NCBI GenBank assembly: GCA_016787065.1
Contig: JAEUVD010000002.1
Location: 62,001-126,000, forward strand
DNA length: 64,000 nucleotides
Reading direction: 5' to 3'
From: Chitinophagaceae bacterium
GTDB lineage: Bacteria > Bacteroidota > Bacteroidia > Chitinophagales > Chitinophagaceae
Position numbers and translations under genes: made by a program. The notes beneath the pieces are model-generated. The model saw only the letters and a program-made list of their open reading frames with translations. It did no database searches and was not told the origin of the DNA. Positions 16,317 to 23,892 of this stretch are shown in pieces (position 1 is the stretch's first letter; each line of letters opens with the position of its first letter).

Positions 16317-17444
16317 TTATTTAAGAAGAGAAAGAAGCGTTTCAATTATATAATGTTGCGTTTCCTGATCCATTTCTGTATGAATAGGAAGAGCCAAAAC
16401 CCTATCGGTTAGCCAATCAGTAGTTTCAAGTTGATAGGTTGGCAGGTTCAATAATTTGAATACGTTTTGTTTATGTGCTGGAATCGGATAGTAAATCATG
16501 GTTGGTATTCCGGCAGCTTGGAGTTTGTCTTTTATTTCATTGCGGTTCACATCCTTCAAAATCAAATTATACTGATGGTACACATGATGCGAATAAGATG
16601 CGCGATAAGGTGTTTCGATTTTGGGATGATTTGCGAAAGCGGCGTCATATACATCGGCAACGGCTCTACGAGCATTGCAATAATGATCGAGATGACGAAG
16701 TTTTACGCTTAAAATAGCGGCTTGCAGCGTATCGAGGCGCGAGTTGCAACCCACCAAATCGTGCACATATTTTTTCGGTTGGCCATGATTGGCTACCATT
16801 TTTAAGGTATTGGCCAGCTCGTCATTATTTGTATAAATAGCACCGCCATCGCCATAAGCTCCTAAATTTTTTGAAGGGAAGAAGGATGTAGTTCCAATAT
16901 CACCCATCGTTCCGTTGGCCTTTCTAGTTCCATCGGAAAAAGTATAGTAACCGCCGATCGCTTGTGCGTTATCTTCAATCACAAATAAATTATGTTTTTG
17001 GGCAATGGCTAGTATCGCTTCCATGTTTGCACTTTGTCCGTACAAATGCACCGGCACAATGGCTTTCGTTTTTGGGGTGATGCATTGTTCTAACGAAGCA
17101 GGATCCATCGTAAATGTTTTCGGATCAACCTCACAAAATACAGGAGTAATACCAAGTAAGGCCACGGTTTCAACCGTTGCTATATACGTGAAGGAAGGTG
17201 TAATAACCTCATCGCCGGGCTTCAACCCTAACGCCATAAAGGCAATTTGTAAGGCATCGGTGCCATTAGCACAAGGAATGATATGTTTGGCTCCGGTATA
17301 GGCTTCGAGTTCGCGAGCGAATTGTGCAACTTGCGGTCCATTGATATAGGCGGCGCTGTTTAGAACCTCCTGCATAGCGGCATCCACTTCCTGTTTGATT
17401 TTTGCGTACTGACCCTGCAGGTCAACCATTTGAATATTCTTCAA
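16317..17444 (-). CDS. DegT/DnrJ/EryC1/StrS sugar aminotransferase (WbpE-like)
   Basis: 375 residues. The PLP-binding lysine is Lys192 in FFPSKNLGAYGDGGA. The cofactor-contacting ED-x-A-Q segment (VIEDNAQAIGG, Asp158) and the GTDAL motif are present. The segment FFPSKNLG...GDGGA resembles WbpE/WlbC-type enzymes, which aminate 3-keto-UDP-sugars derived from UDP-GlcNAc. The exact keto-sugar substrate cannot be read from the sequence. First gene of an operon with UDP-glucose dehydrogenase and UDP-xylose synthase. No 3-dehydrogenase or acetyltransferase of a complete diamino-sugar route lies nearby. Confidence 0.92.
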   Translation of the reverse strand: MKNIQMVDLQGQYAKIKQEVDAAMQEVLNSAAYINGPQVAQFARELEAYTGAKHIIPCANGTDALQIAFMALGLKPGDEVITPSFTYIATVETVALLGITPVFCEVDPKTFTMDPASLEQCITPKTKAIVPVHLYGQSANMEAILAIAQKHNLFVIEDNAQAIGGYYTFSDGTRKANGTMGDIGTTSFFPSKNLGAYGDGGAIYTNNDELANTLKMVANHGQPKKYVHDLVGCNSRLDTLQAAILSVKLRHLDHYCNARRAVADVYDAAFANHPKIETPYRASYSHHVYHQYNLILKDVNRNEIKDKLQAAGIPTMIYYPIPAHKQNVFKLLNLPTYQLETTDWLTDRVLALPIHTEMDQETQHYIIETLLSLLK

Positions 17445-17463
17445 TTACTGCAATTTAGGGAGG

Positions 17464-17471
17464 CGAAGGTA
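17464..17471 (-). promoter_or_regulatory. -7 element of the nucleotide-sugar operon (TACCTTCG)
   Basis: Five of six fixed positions, 19 bases before the ATG of the DegT gene. Confidence 0.4.
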
Positions 17472-17597
17472 AGGTTTTTGGAATGAAAGTGGTAACGGTG
17501 TATTCTTATATAAAAAGGAAAAACAAGATAATAAAATGCCTATCAACGTGGTATAAGCCGAAGTGGTTTTGAATACGTTCTTGACTAGACCAACTAA

Positions 17598-18374
17598 TTA
17601 ATGACTAATTACAAAACGACTACTTTGTTTCCCAGCTCCTCCATCTATCATAAGAATATATATGCCATCAGATAGCAAAGAACAATCCATAATTTCAGCA
17701 GAATTTACTGAATTCACTTTTTTAATACGTTGTCCTGTAATGGAGTTGATATGAATCGTATTTCGTCCGACTAAACCACGAATACCTAATTGATATTTAT
17801 TCAATACCGTTGGAGAAACAATGCTTAGCTCATTCGTTGCCAAGTTAGTACTTTCGGTTGGCCCGCTCATAACGGTACAATTTCCTTGTACCTGCGCACT
17901 TAAACCTTCATTACATATCATAAGATTCGACATCCACAATTGAACTGTAGCGCAAGGGTAAGCCTGACCGGCTGTGGTTGGAGTGCCCGCGGCATACAAA
18001 TCAGCATTAAAAGCGCTACTCGCCGATGCGGCAAAATAATACAGACTGAGCGAATTACTTCCACCATTTACAGCAATCGAATCGCCTACCGCTAAGGTAT
18101 CGAGTGTAGGTAATTTGTACGCGCTGTTGGGGTCAATGGAGGTAACCTTTAAATAGTACTGAATGCCAGTTACAGTTGGTAACACGAAATTAAACGTTAC
18201 CGCTGCATCCGGAAAACAACCCGGTAATTGGGCTGCACTTTTTACCATAAAGTTTGGCATAATGATTTGATTCATTGGAACACCGGCGGTCCAAGTTTGT
18301 GCCTGAGTTGTTACTTGCTGTGCAAGAATAAAAAGTACTAACAGGGTAATTAGCTTACGTAAAGATGAAGTCAT
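17598..18374 (-). CDS. Secreted protein with a type IX-type C-terminal domain
   Basis: 258 residues. Signal peptide about 1-26 (ending TQAQ). A central beta-rich region carries Cys53, Cys146, Cys160 and a further Cys in QGNCTVM, possibly disulfide-bonded. The last about 75 residues fit a sorting domain by layout: strands, a GRNTIHINSITGQRIKKV segment and DGIYILMI near the end, then SRFVISH. The usual YPNP opening is absent and replaced by SPTVLNKYQ, so it is a divergent type A domain. Function of the mature part unknown. It lies divergent from the giant cargo protein. Confidence 0.75.
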   Translation of the reverse strand: MTSSLRKLITLLVLFILAQQVTTQAQTWTAGVPMNQIIMPNFMVKSAAQLPGCFPDAAVTFNFVLPTVTGIQYYLKVTSIDPNSAYKLPTLDTLAVGDSIAVNGGSNSLSLYYFAASASSAFNADLYAAGTPTTAGQAYPCATVQLWMSNLMICNEGLSAQVQGNCTVMSGPTESTNLATNELSIVSPTVLNKYQLGIRGLVGRNTIHINSITGQRIKKVNSVNSAEIMDCSLLSDGIYILMIDGGAGKQSSRFVISH

Positions 18375-18393
18375 GTTGTTTATTTAATAGTAT

Positions 18394-18401
18394 CAAATGT
18401 A
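18394..18401 (-). promoter_or_regulatory. -7 element (TACATTTG)
   Basis: Full consensus match, 19 bases before the ATG of the secreted protein at 17598-18374. Confidence 0.55.
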
Positions 18402-18526
18402 ATACTTCCAATTATCTACTCCTAGTTTTAAGCGTAGTATTCCTCCAATTATCAATTTAGAATGGTACGTTATGGGGTGAGATAATCCTGAAAACAAGTT
18501 CGCCGATTTAGGGTATTTGCTGAAAA

Positions 18527-18534
18527 TACATTTG
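18527..18534 (+). promoter_or_regulatory. -7 element (TACATTTG) of the 1479-residue protein
   Basis: Full consensus match, 18 bases before the ATG. The same octamer serves the divergent gene on the other strand. Confidence 0.55.
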
Positions 18535-18552
18535 CCTTAAAAAAAATCAATC

Positions 18553-21500
18553 ATGTTCAGTAAAAATTCAAATTACCAAATCAAGCTACCTTGGATATTC
18601 TCATTGATTATCCTGTTACTTTCCGGTATTCATCTTTCGGCTCAAACAGATTTAATTGTTGGAGCCGGAAGTAATACCGCTATTTCAACGAATCAGGCCG
18701 GTGGTGATCCCGGTCCAATTTACCGCTCTTCCAATGCCTCAACGTTCGACTTTTCTATTCATCATCATCTATTTACTCAATCGGAGCTAAGCTCCATGCC
18801 CAGCGGGGCTTTAATTTCCTCGTTATCGTGGTTTAAAGCAAACAACGGTGCTACCGTTGGTTCTGGTGCTATGAAGTTGAATATTTATATGAAGAACTCA
18901 ACCTTGAGTCAGGTTACCTCTGTACCTGCTTCACTTGCAACCTTAACCAATGGCGCTACGTTAGTGTACTCTTCAACAGCACAAGTTATCAATGCAACTA
19001 CCGGATGGGTTAATTTTAATTTAAGCACCCCTTTTCTGTATTCCGGCGATGGTATTGAAATAACAATCGATTGGGATATTTCTAACGTTTCCGGAAATCC
19101 TACTACAGCAGGTTTTGCCTGGAAAAATGATGCCGTAGCCAACCGCGTAATTTCTTCTATAGGCTCTACGGCTTCTACAACGCTAACTAATCTTCGAACG
19201 GTAAGAGCCATGACTAAATTCACCTACGCCGGCGGAAATCCATGTTCAGGTGCTCCTACGCCTGGCAACACGGTGTCCTCTGCAAACAGTGTTTGTTCCG
19301 GAAATACCATTACCCTCTCGCTTCAAAATCTTACCCAGGGAACACAGGTTTCCTATCAATGGTTTAAGGATGGTTTACCTGTGAATGGAGCCAATGCCCC
19401 TACCTTAAACACTGTGGTCTCAGCAACCTCTACGTATTACTGTGAGGTAACTTGTAATGCCTCAGCCATAACAACAGCAAGCACCCCCGTTACGATAACG
19501 TTGTTACCTTTTAATGCCTGTTACTGTACACCGTCGGCCGTTAATGGCCCTTTTGCGAATTCAGGTAAAATTATGCTGGTTGATTTTGAAGGTATCCGCA
19601 ATAAAACATTCGCTTCTCCTGGACCTAGTCCGTACTACTATATCATACCACCAGGACTTGGAACTTCGGCTCAAGTGATAAAAGGCAATACCTACCCACT
19701 TACTATTAGCTTATCGGGTCAAACCAATGCCGGAGTTTGGATAGACTGGGATCACAGTGGTGTGTTTGAATCTAATGAATTTGTATTGAATGGAACATAT
19801 ACTAGCAATACCGGAACCTTAGATATTAGTCAGAATATAACGGTGCCTGCTACCGCATTAACGGGTGCAACAAAAATGAGAGTTCGAGCGAATACATCGT
19901 TGTATGAACCAGTAATTACAGCCATTGATGCCTGCGCAACGTATACTTACGGAGAAACAGAAGAATATGAAATCAACGTAATTCAAGCAACACTATGTAA
20001 CGGACAGCCTTCGCCGGGCAATGTCATTTCGAATGTAAATACCGCCTGTGTTGGAGATCAGGTTTTATTGGAAGTTGCCAACCCTTCGCTTGCAAATAAC
20101 TTACAATTTCAATGGTATGAAAACGGAATTAGTATTCCGGGAGCAACCAATTATTTCTATCATTTCTTATTTGCAGAAAGCGCTAATTATTCATGCGAAG
20201 TAACCTGTGTTACTACCAATCAAACAGCTACCACACCAACGTTTCAAGTAAATGCTAATTCGCCTTCATCATGCTATTGTATTCCTGCGAGTCAATTTGG
20301 TTGCTCTGGTGAAGATTTAATTGCTCGATTTAAAATAAACACCCTAGATAATAATTCCGGAACGCTTTGTCCTTCGGGTACTATTGGCTATGTTGATTAC
20401 ACCACGAACGCAACACTTACAACCTCCTTACAACTTGGTAATTCTTATGCTACTGATGTTTATCCGGGCCCAACCTTCGGACAGGGTTTTGCGGTGTGGA
20501 TCGATTTCAACGATAACGGCTTATTTGAGCATCCTGCAGAACGCATCGGATATACCATTGGTCATGTTTTAGGTGGCGGTATGCAAACATTTGCATCTTC
20601 CATTCCTTGTAGTGCCGATACCGGTTATCATCGGATGCGTGTACGTTGTATGTATGCAACAGCAGGCAATCTAATTACACCGTGTGATCCATCCTCGTTT
20701 GGCGAAGTGGAAGATTATACGATTCACATCACACCAGGTACCTGTATTGCACCGGGTGCAGTAACGGTTAGTAATATAACCTATCAAGGAGCCGATATTC
20801 AATGGGCGAATGCTTGTTTGCCTTCTATGTATGATGTACATGTTGCACCTTTAGGGTCTGGTATTCCATCAGGCAATCCATCACATCCGCATGTAAACAA
20901 TAACCTAACGGTGAGTGGGTTGCAGTCATCTACATTCTATGAGGTATATGTTAGAACAATTTGTGATAGTGTAAACAATATTTACAGTGCTTGGTCTTCT
21001 GCTTACATATTTCAAACTGCCATCGGATTATGTTCAGGAACGCCTGTAGCAGGAATAGCTTTATCAAATCTGAATGATGTTTGCTCGTCGAATGGTATGT
21101 TTCAATTGAGTTTAATGGCCTATTCACAGAGCCCCGGAATTGAATTTCAATGGTATGATACTAACGGAATAATTCCAGGAGCTGATTCAAGTTCATATAC
21201 TGTAACGAATGCTACCGTTTCAAATGATTATTACTGTGTACTAACGTGTACGATAAGTGGCTTATCGGATACCAGTACAATCGAACATGTAACGGTTCAT
21301 ACACCGGGCATGGGAAACAATATCAATAATCCGGTTGTTATTGGTGAACTTCCTTGCACTAATCAGCCGTTTTATACCGAAGCGAATAATAAGTACAACT
21401 ATTGTTTTGTAAACAATAATACGTACTCTCCTACCAATCAAAATTCTCCGGATGTATATTTTCAGTTTCAACTTTCCCAAGCTACAACAGTGCATTTGAA

Positions 21501-22992
21501 TACCTGTTCGGGTGGTCTTATGTCGGATACTTACATTCATTTATTAGATGGAAATTTGGTAGAGATCGCCTTTAACGATGATAATGCAAGTTGTGGCTAT
21601 CGTTCAAAAATAGATACATTATTACCTGCCGGTACATATTACCTTGTAGTGGAAGGTTATAATATTGAGCAAGGAACTTTTGGGCTTACGGCTTATCGAG
21701 ATGGAACAAGCACAACCAATACTTCTACTGTAACAGCCTGTGATTCTTATACCTGGCCGATTAACAATCAAACCTATACCACTTCCGGCATGTATTCAGT
21801 TATCAGTAATTGCATCACCGAAATATTGAATTTAAGCATTGAAACATCTTCAACAAATACTACATCTCAAAGTGCCTGCGAATCCTTTACCTGGTTACAA
21901 AACAATCAAACCTATACCCAATCTGGCATCTATTCACAAGTGAATGGTTGTGTAACAGAATACCTTCAATTAACACTATTCAATCTACCAACGGTAACTG
22001 CCCCAAATGTAAGTGCATGTCAGGGTGCTGCCATTAACTTAGGAGGTTCCCCGAATGGAGGTAGTTGGAATTTACCAAATCCTTATATGGGTACAGCTTC
22101 TTCATACACCTATTACTATACCGATGCGAATGGTTGCACCGGTTCAGCAACCGCTAGTATCAATCCGAGTTCAGCAGTGATAAATAATCTTCAAGTTTCT
22201 TCCATTACCGGAATTTCCGCACAAGTAACTTGCAATCCTGTGGGTGGTATTGGATGGTTTGAATATCGTTATAAACCTACAACTTCTTCTACATGGACAA
22301 CCTCTACCGGTACCTCCCCAACGAAATTGCTTATTGGTTTAACGCCAAACACTGTTTACAATCTAGAAGTACGAGGCTTCTGCACATCTTCCACGCCGGG
22401 TGCATGGGCAAGTACAAGCTTCACCACAAATAATTTATGTAGTACACCAACCGGTTTGTTCGTAAATAATTTAACGGCAACAACCGCAAAACTCAATTGG
22501 GATGCCATAGCCGGAGCCGGATTTTATACCGTGCAATGGCGTAAACAAAACGCCACAACTTGGAATAGTGCAACTACCACATCGAACTTCAAAAACCTTG
22601 CAGGCTTAAGTTCCGGAACCTATGAATTTCAAGTGAGAACCCACTGTGGAAATGCAGCATCGGTATTTAGTGCCTCAGAACAATTTACAATTGGTGCTTC
22701 TGCTAAACTAATTGAATCAACAGAAAAAGATGAAACCACAGAACCTCAACTTTATCCGAATCCAGCCCGTAGCGAAACCACATTAAAATTGTTTACCGAA
22801 ACAAATGCCACATATCGTGTTCAGCTATATGATATGCAAGGTAGAGTTGTTAAACAAATACTTGGTACATGCGAACCTGGTATCAATTCAATTACCATGC
22901 AGGTGGATGATTTAGAAGAAGGCCTCTATATGGTTAAAACCATGCTTAACGAACACGAACATTTCGTTACGCGCTTACGTATTGCGAAGTAA
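18553..22992 (+). CDS. Giant multi-domain surface protein with type IX sorting domain
   Basis: 1479 residues. Signal peptide about 1-31. A jelly-roll-like N-terminal region (about 35-228) comes first. Ig-like modules opening with CSG/CNG-x-P-x-P-G-x and a QWF/QWY-x-x-G core lie at about 229-325, 480-570 and 826-915. Two GEVED-type modules follow (about 330-477 and 575-728, ending YGETEEYEINV and FGEVEDYTIHI, each with a V/IDWD or IDFND calcium-type loop). Fibronectin-III-like modules lie at about 731-825, 1207-1295 and 1296-1381. A PPC-like segment is at about 918-1050, and a tandem repeat (ACDSYTWPINNQTY / ACESFTWLQNNQTY) at about 1055-1143. The sorting domain begins at LYPNP near 1400. Likely a secreted adhesin or matrix protein; no catalytic site seen. 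Confidence 0.88.
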   Translation: MFSKNSNYQIKLPWIFSLIILLLSGIHLSAQTDLIVGAGSNTAISTNQAGGDPGPIYRSSNASTFDFSIHHHLFTQSELSSMPSGALISSLSWFKANNGATVGSGAMKLNIYMKNSTLSQVTSVPASLATLTNGATLVYSSTAQVINATTGWVNFNLSTPFLYSGDGIEITIDWDISNVSGNPTTAGFAWKNDAVANRVISSIGSTASTTLTNLRTVRAMTKFTYAGGNPCSGAPTPGNTVSSANSVCSGNTITLSLQNLTQGTQVSYQWFKDGLPVNGANAPTLNTVVSATSTYYCEVTCNASAITTASTPVTITLLPFNACYCTPSAVNGPFANSGKIMLVDFEGIRNKTFASPGPSPYYYIIPPGLGTSAQVIKGNTYPLTISLSGQTNAGVWIDWDHSGVFESNEFVLNGTYTSNTGTLDISQNITVPATALTGATKMRVRANTSLYEPVITAIDACATYTYGETEEYEINVIQATLCNGQPSPGNVISNVNTACVGDQVLLEVANPSLANNLQFQWYENGISIPGATNYFYHFLFAESANYSCEVTCVTTNQTATTPTFQVNANSPSSCYCIPASQFGCSGEDLIARFKINTLDNNSGTLCPSGTIGYVDYTTNATLTTSLQLGNSYATDVYPGPTFGQGFAVWIDFNDNGLFEHPAERIGYTIGHVLGGGMQTFASSIPCSADTGYHRMRVRCMYATAGNLITPCDPSSFGEVEDYTIHITPGTCIAPGAVTVSNITYQGADIQWANACLPSMYDVHVAPLGSGIPSGNPSHPHVNNNLTVSGLQSSTFYEVYVRTICDSVNNIYSAWSSAYIFQTAIGLCSGTPVAGIALSNLNDVCSSNGMFQLSLMAYSQSPGIEFQWYDTNGIIPGADSSSYTVTNATVSNDYYCVLTCTISGLSDTSTIEHVTVHTPGMGNNINNPVVIGELPCTNQPFYTEANNKYNYCFVNNNTYSPTNQNSPDVYFQFQLSQATTVHLNTCSGGLMSDTYIHLLDGNLVEIAFNDDNASCGYRSKIDTLLPAGTYYLVVEGYNIEQGTFGLTAYRDGTSTTNTSTVTACDSYTWPINNQTYTTSGMYSVISNCITEILNLSIETSSTNTTSQSACESFTWLQNNQTYTQSGIYSQVNGCVTEYLQLTLFNLPTVTAPNVSACQGAAINLGGSPNGGSWNLPNPYMGTASSYTYYYTDANGCTGSATASINPSSAVINNLQVSSITGISAQVTCNPVGGIGWFEYRYKPTTSSTWTTSTGTSPTKLLIGLTPNTVYNLEVRGFCTSSTPGAWASTSFTTNNLCSTPTGLFVNNLTATTAKLNWDAIAGAGFYTVQWRKQNATTWNSATTTSNFKNLAGLSSGTYEFQVRTHCGNAASVFSASEQFTIGASAKLIESTEKDETTEPQLYPNPARSETTLKLFTETNATYRVQLYDMQGRVVKQILGTCEPGINSITMQVDDLEEGLYMVKTMLNEHEHFVTRLRIAK

Positions 22993-23010
22993 TTGTTCTT
23001 TGTTTTTGAA

Positions 23011-23046
23011 ACATGCACGCTTTAACCAAGCGTGCATGTTTTTTAT
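23011..23046 (+). terminator. Terminator of the 1479-residue protein gene
   Basis: Perfect 12-bp stem ACATGCACGCTT / AAGCGTGCATGT, 5-base loop, then a T run. It lies 18 bases after the stop and separates this gene from the regulator pair downstream. Confidence 0.92.
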
Positions 23047-23082
23047 TAGGAACAGAAGAACTATAAGTTTAAGCTTTTCAAT

Positions 23083-23090
23083 TACTTTTA
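23083..23090 (+). promoter_or_regulatory. -7 element (TACTTTTA) of the LytTR operon
   Basis: Five of six fixed positions, 17 bases before the ATG. Confidence 0.4.
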
Positions 23091-23107
23091 GGCTGTAAAC
23101 AAGGGTT

Positions 23108-23890
23108 ATGGTAAAAGCAGTACTCCTAGACGATGAACAACGTAACGTGGATAACCTCGCTTATATTTTGCAACATGATTGTGAAAGGGTACACATTTTA
23201 CTGCAAACCGTTCACGTGAGTGAAGCGCGTAATTTTATTTTAGAAAACGAAATAGACGTGTTATTTCTGGATATTGAAATGCCTGAACAAAATGGATTCG
23301 ACTTCCTAAAATCTTTAGGAAAGTACTTGTTTAAAGTTGTTTTTGTTACCGCATACGATCATTATTCCTTACGCGCTATTAAAGCAGGCGCCCTCGATTA
23401 TATTTTGAAACCGGTAAATATTGAAGAGGTGCAGCAAGTAATTCATCGTATTCGGATCATGCGAACAGAGCAACATTTTTCTGGTATTAATCAGGAACTT
23501 CTTCTCGATTTTCTCCGAACAACGCCAACCAAAACTTCACCGAAGCGTATTGCGTTACCACAACTTGGCTCGGTAACCTATGTAGACATTGACCATATTA
23601 TAGCCTTGGAAGCTCAGAGTAACTATACTGTTATTCATAAACCAAACCGACAAACACAAACTGTTTCCAAAACCTTAAAAGACTTTGAAGAAATTTTAGA
23701 TGATCAAATTTTTGTACGCATTCATAAATCCTATATCATCAATCTCAATCATGTAAAAGAAACGCATACCAATGAAGGTTTTTTTGTGGTGATGGATGAC
23801 GGCTTGGAATGGAGCATTAGTAGACGACAAATGGAACACTTCTTACAAAAAATGAATCGCGATAGTATTACCTTTCGTAAAAACCAGTAA
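23108..23890 (+). CDS. LytTR-family response regulator
   Basis: 260 residues. The receiver domain (1-120) has the acidic pair Asp8/Asp9, phospho-acceptor Asp55 in VLFLDIEMP, and the conserved Lys in YILKPVN. The LytTR DNA-binding domain (about 150-250) has IALEAQSNYTVIH, the KTLKDFEEIL segment and FVRIHKSYIINLNHV. It binds DNA as a beta-sheet-type regulator when phosphorylated by the kinase encoded two bases downstream. Targets are unknown; adjacency to the giant surface-protein gene makes that gene a candidate, but a strong terminator lies between them. Confidence 0.95.
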   Translation: MVKAVLLDDEQRNVDNLAYILQHDCERVHILLQTVHVSEARNFILENEIDVLFLDIEMPEQNGFDFLKSLGKYLFKVVFVTAYDHYSLRAIKAGALDYILKPVNIEEVQQVIHRIRIMRTEQHFSGINQELLLDFLRTTPTKTSPKRIALPQLGSVTYVDIDHIIALEAQSNYTVIHKPNRQTQTVSKTLKDFEEILDDQIFVRIHKSYIINLNHVKETHTNEGFFVVMDDGLEWSISRRQMEHFLQKMNRDSITFRKNQ

Positions 23891-23892
23891 GT

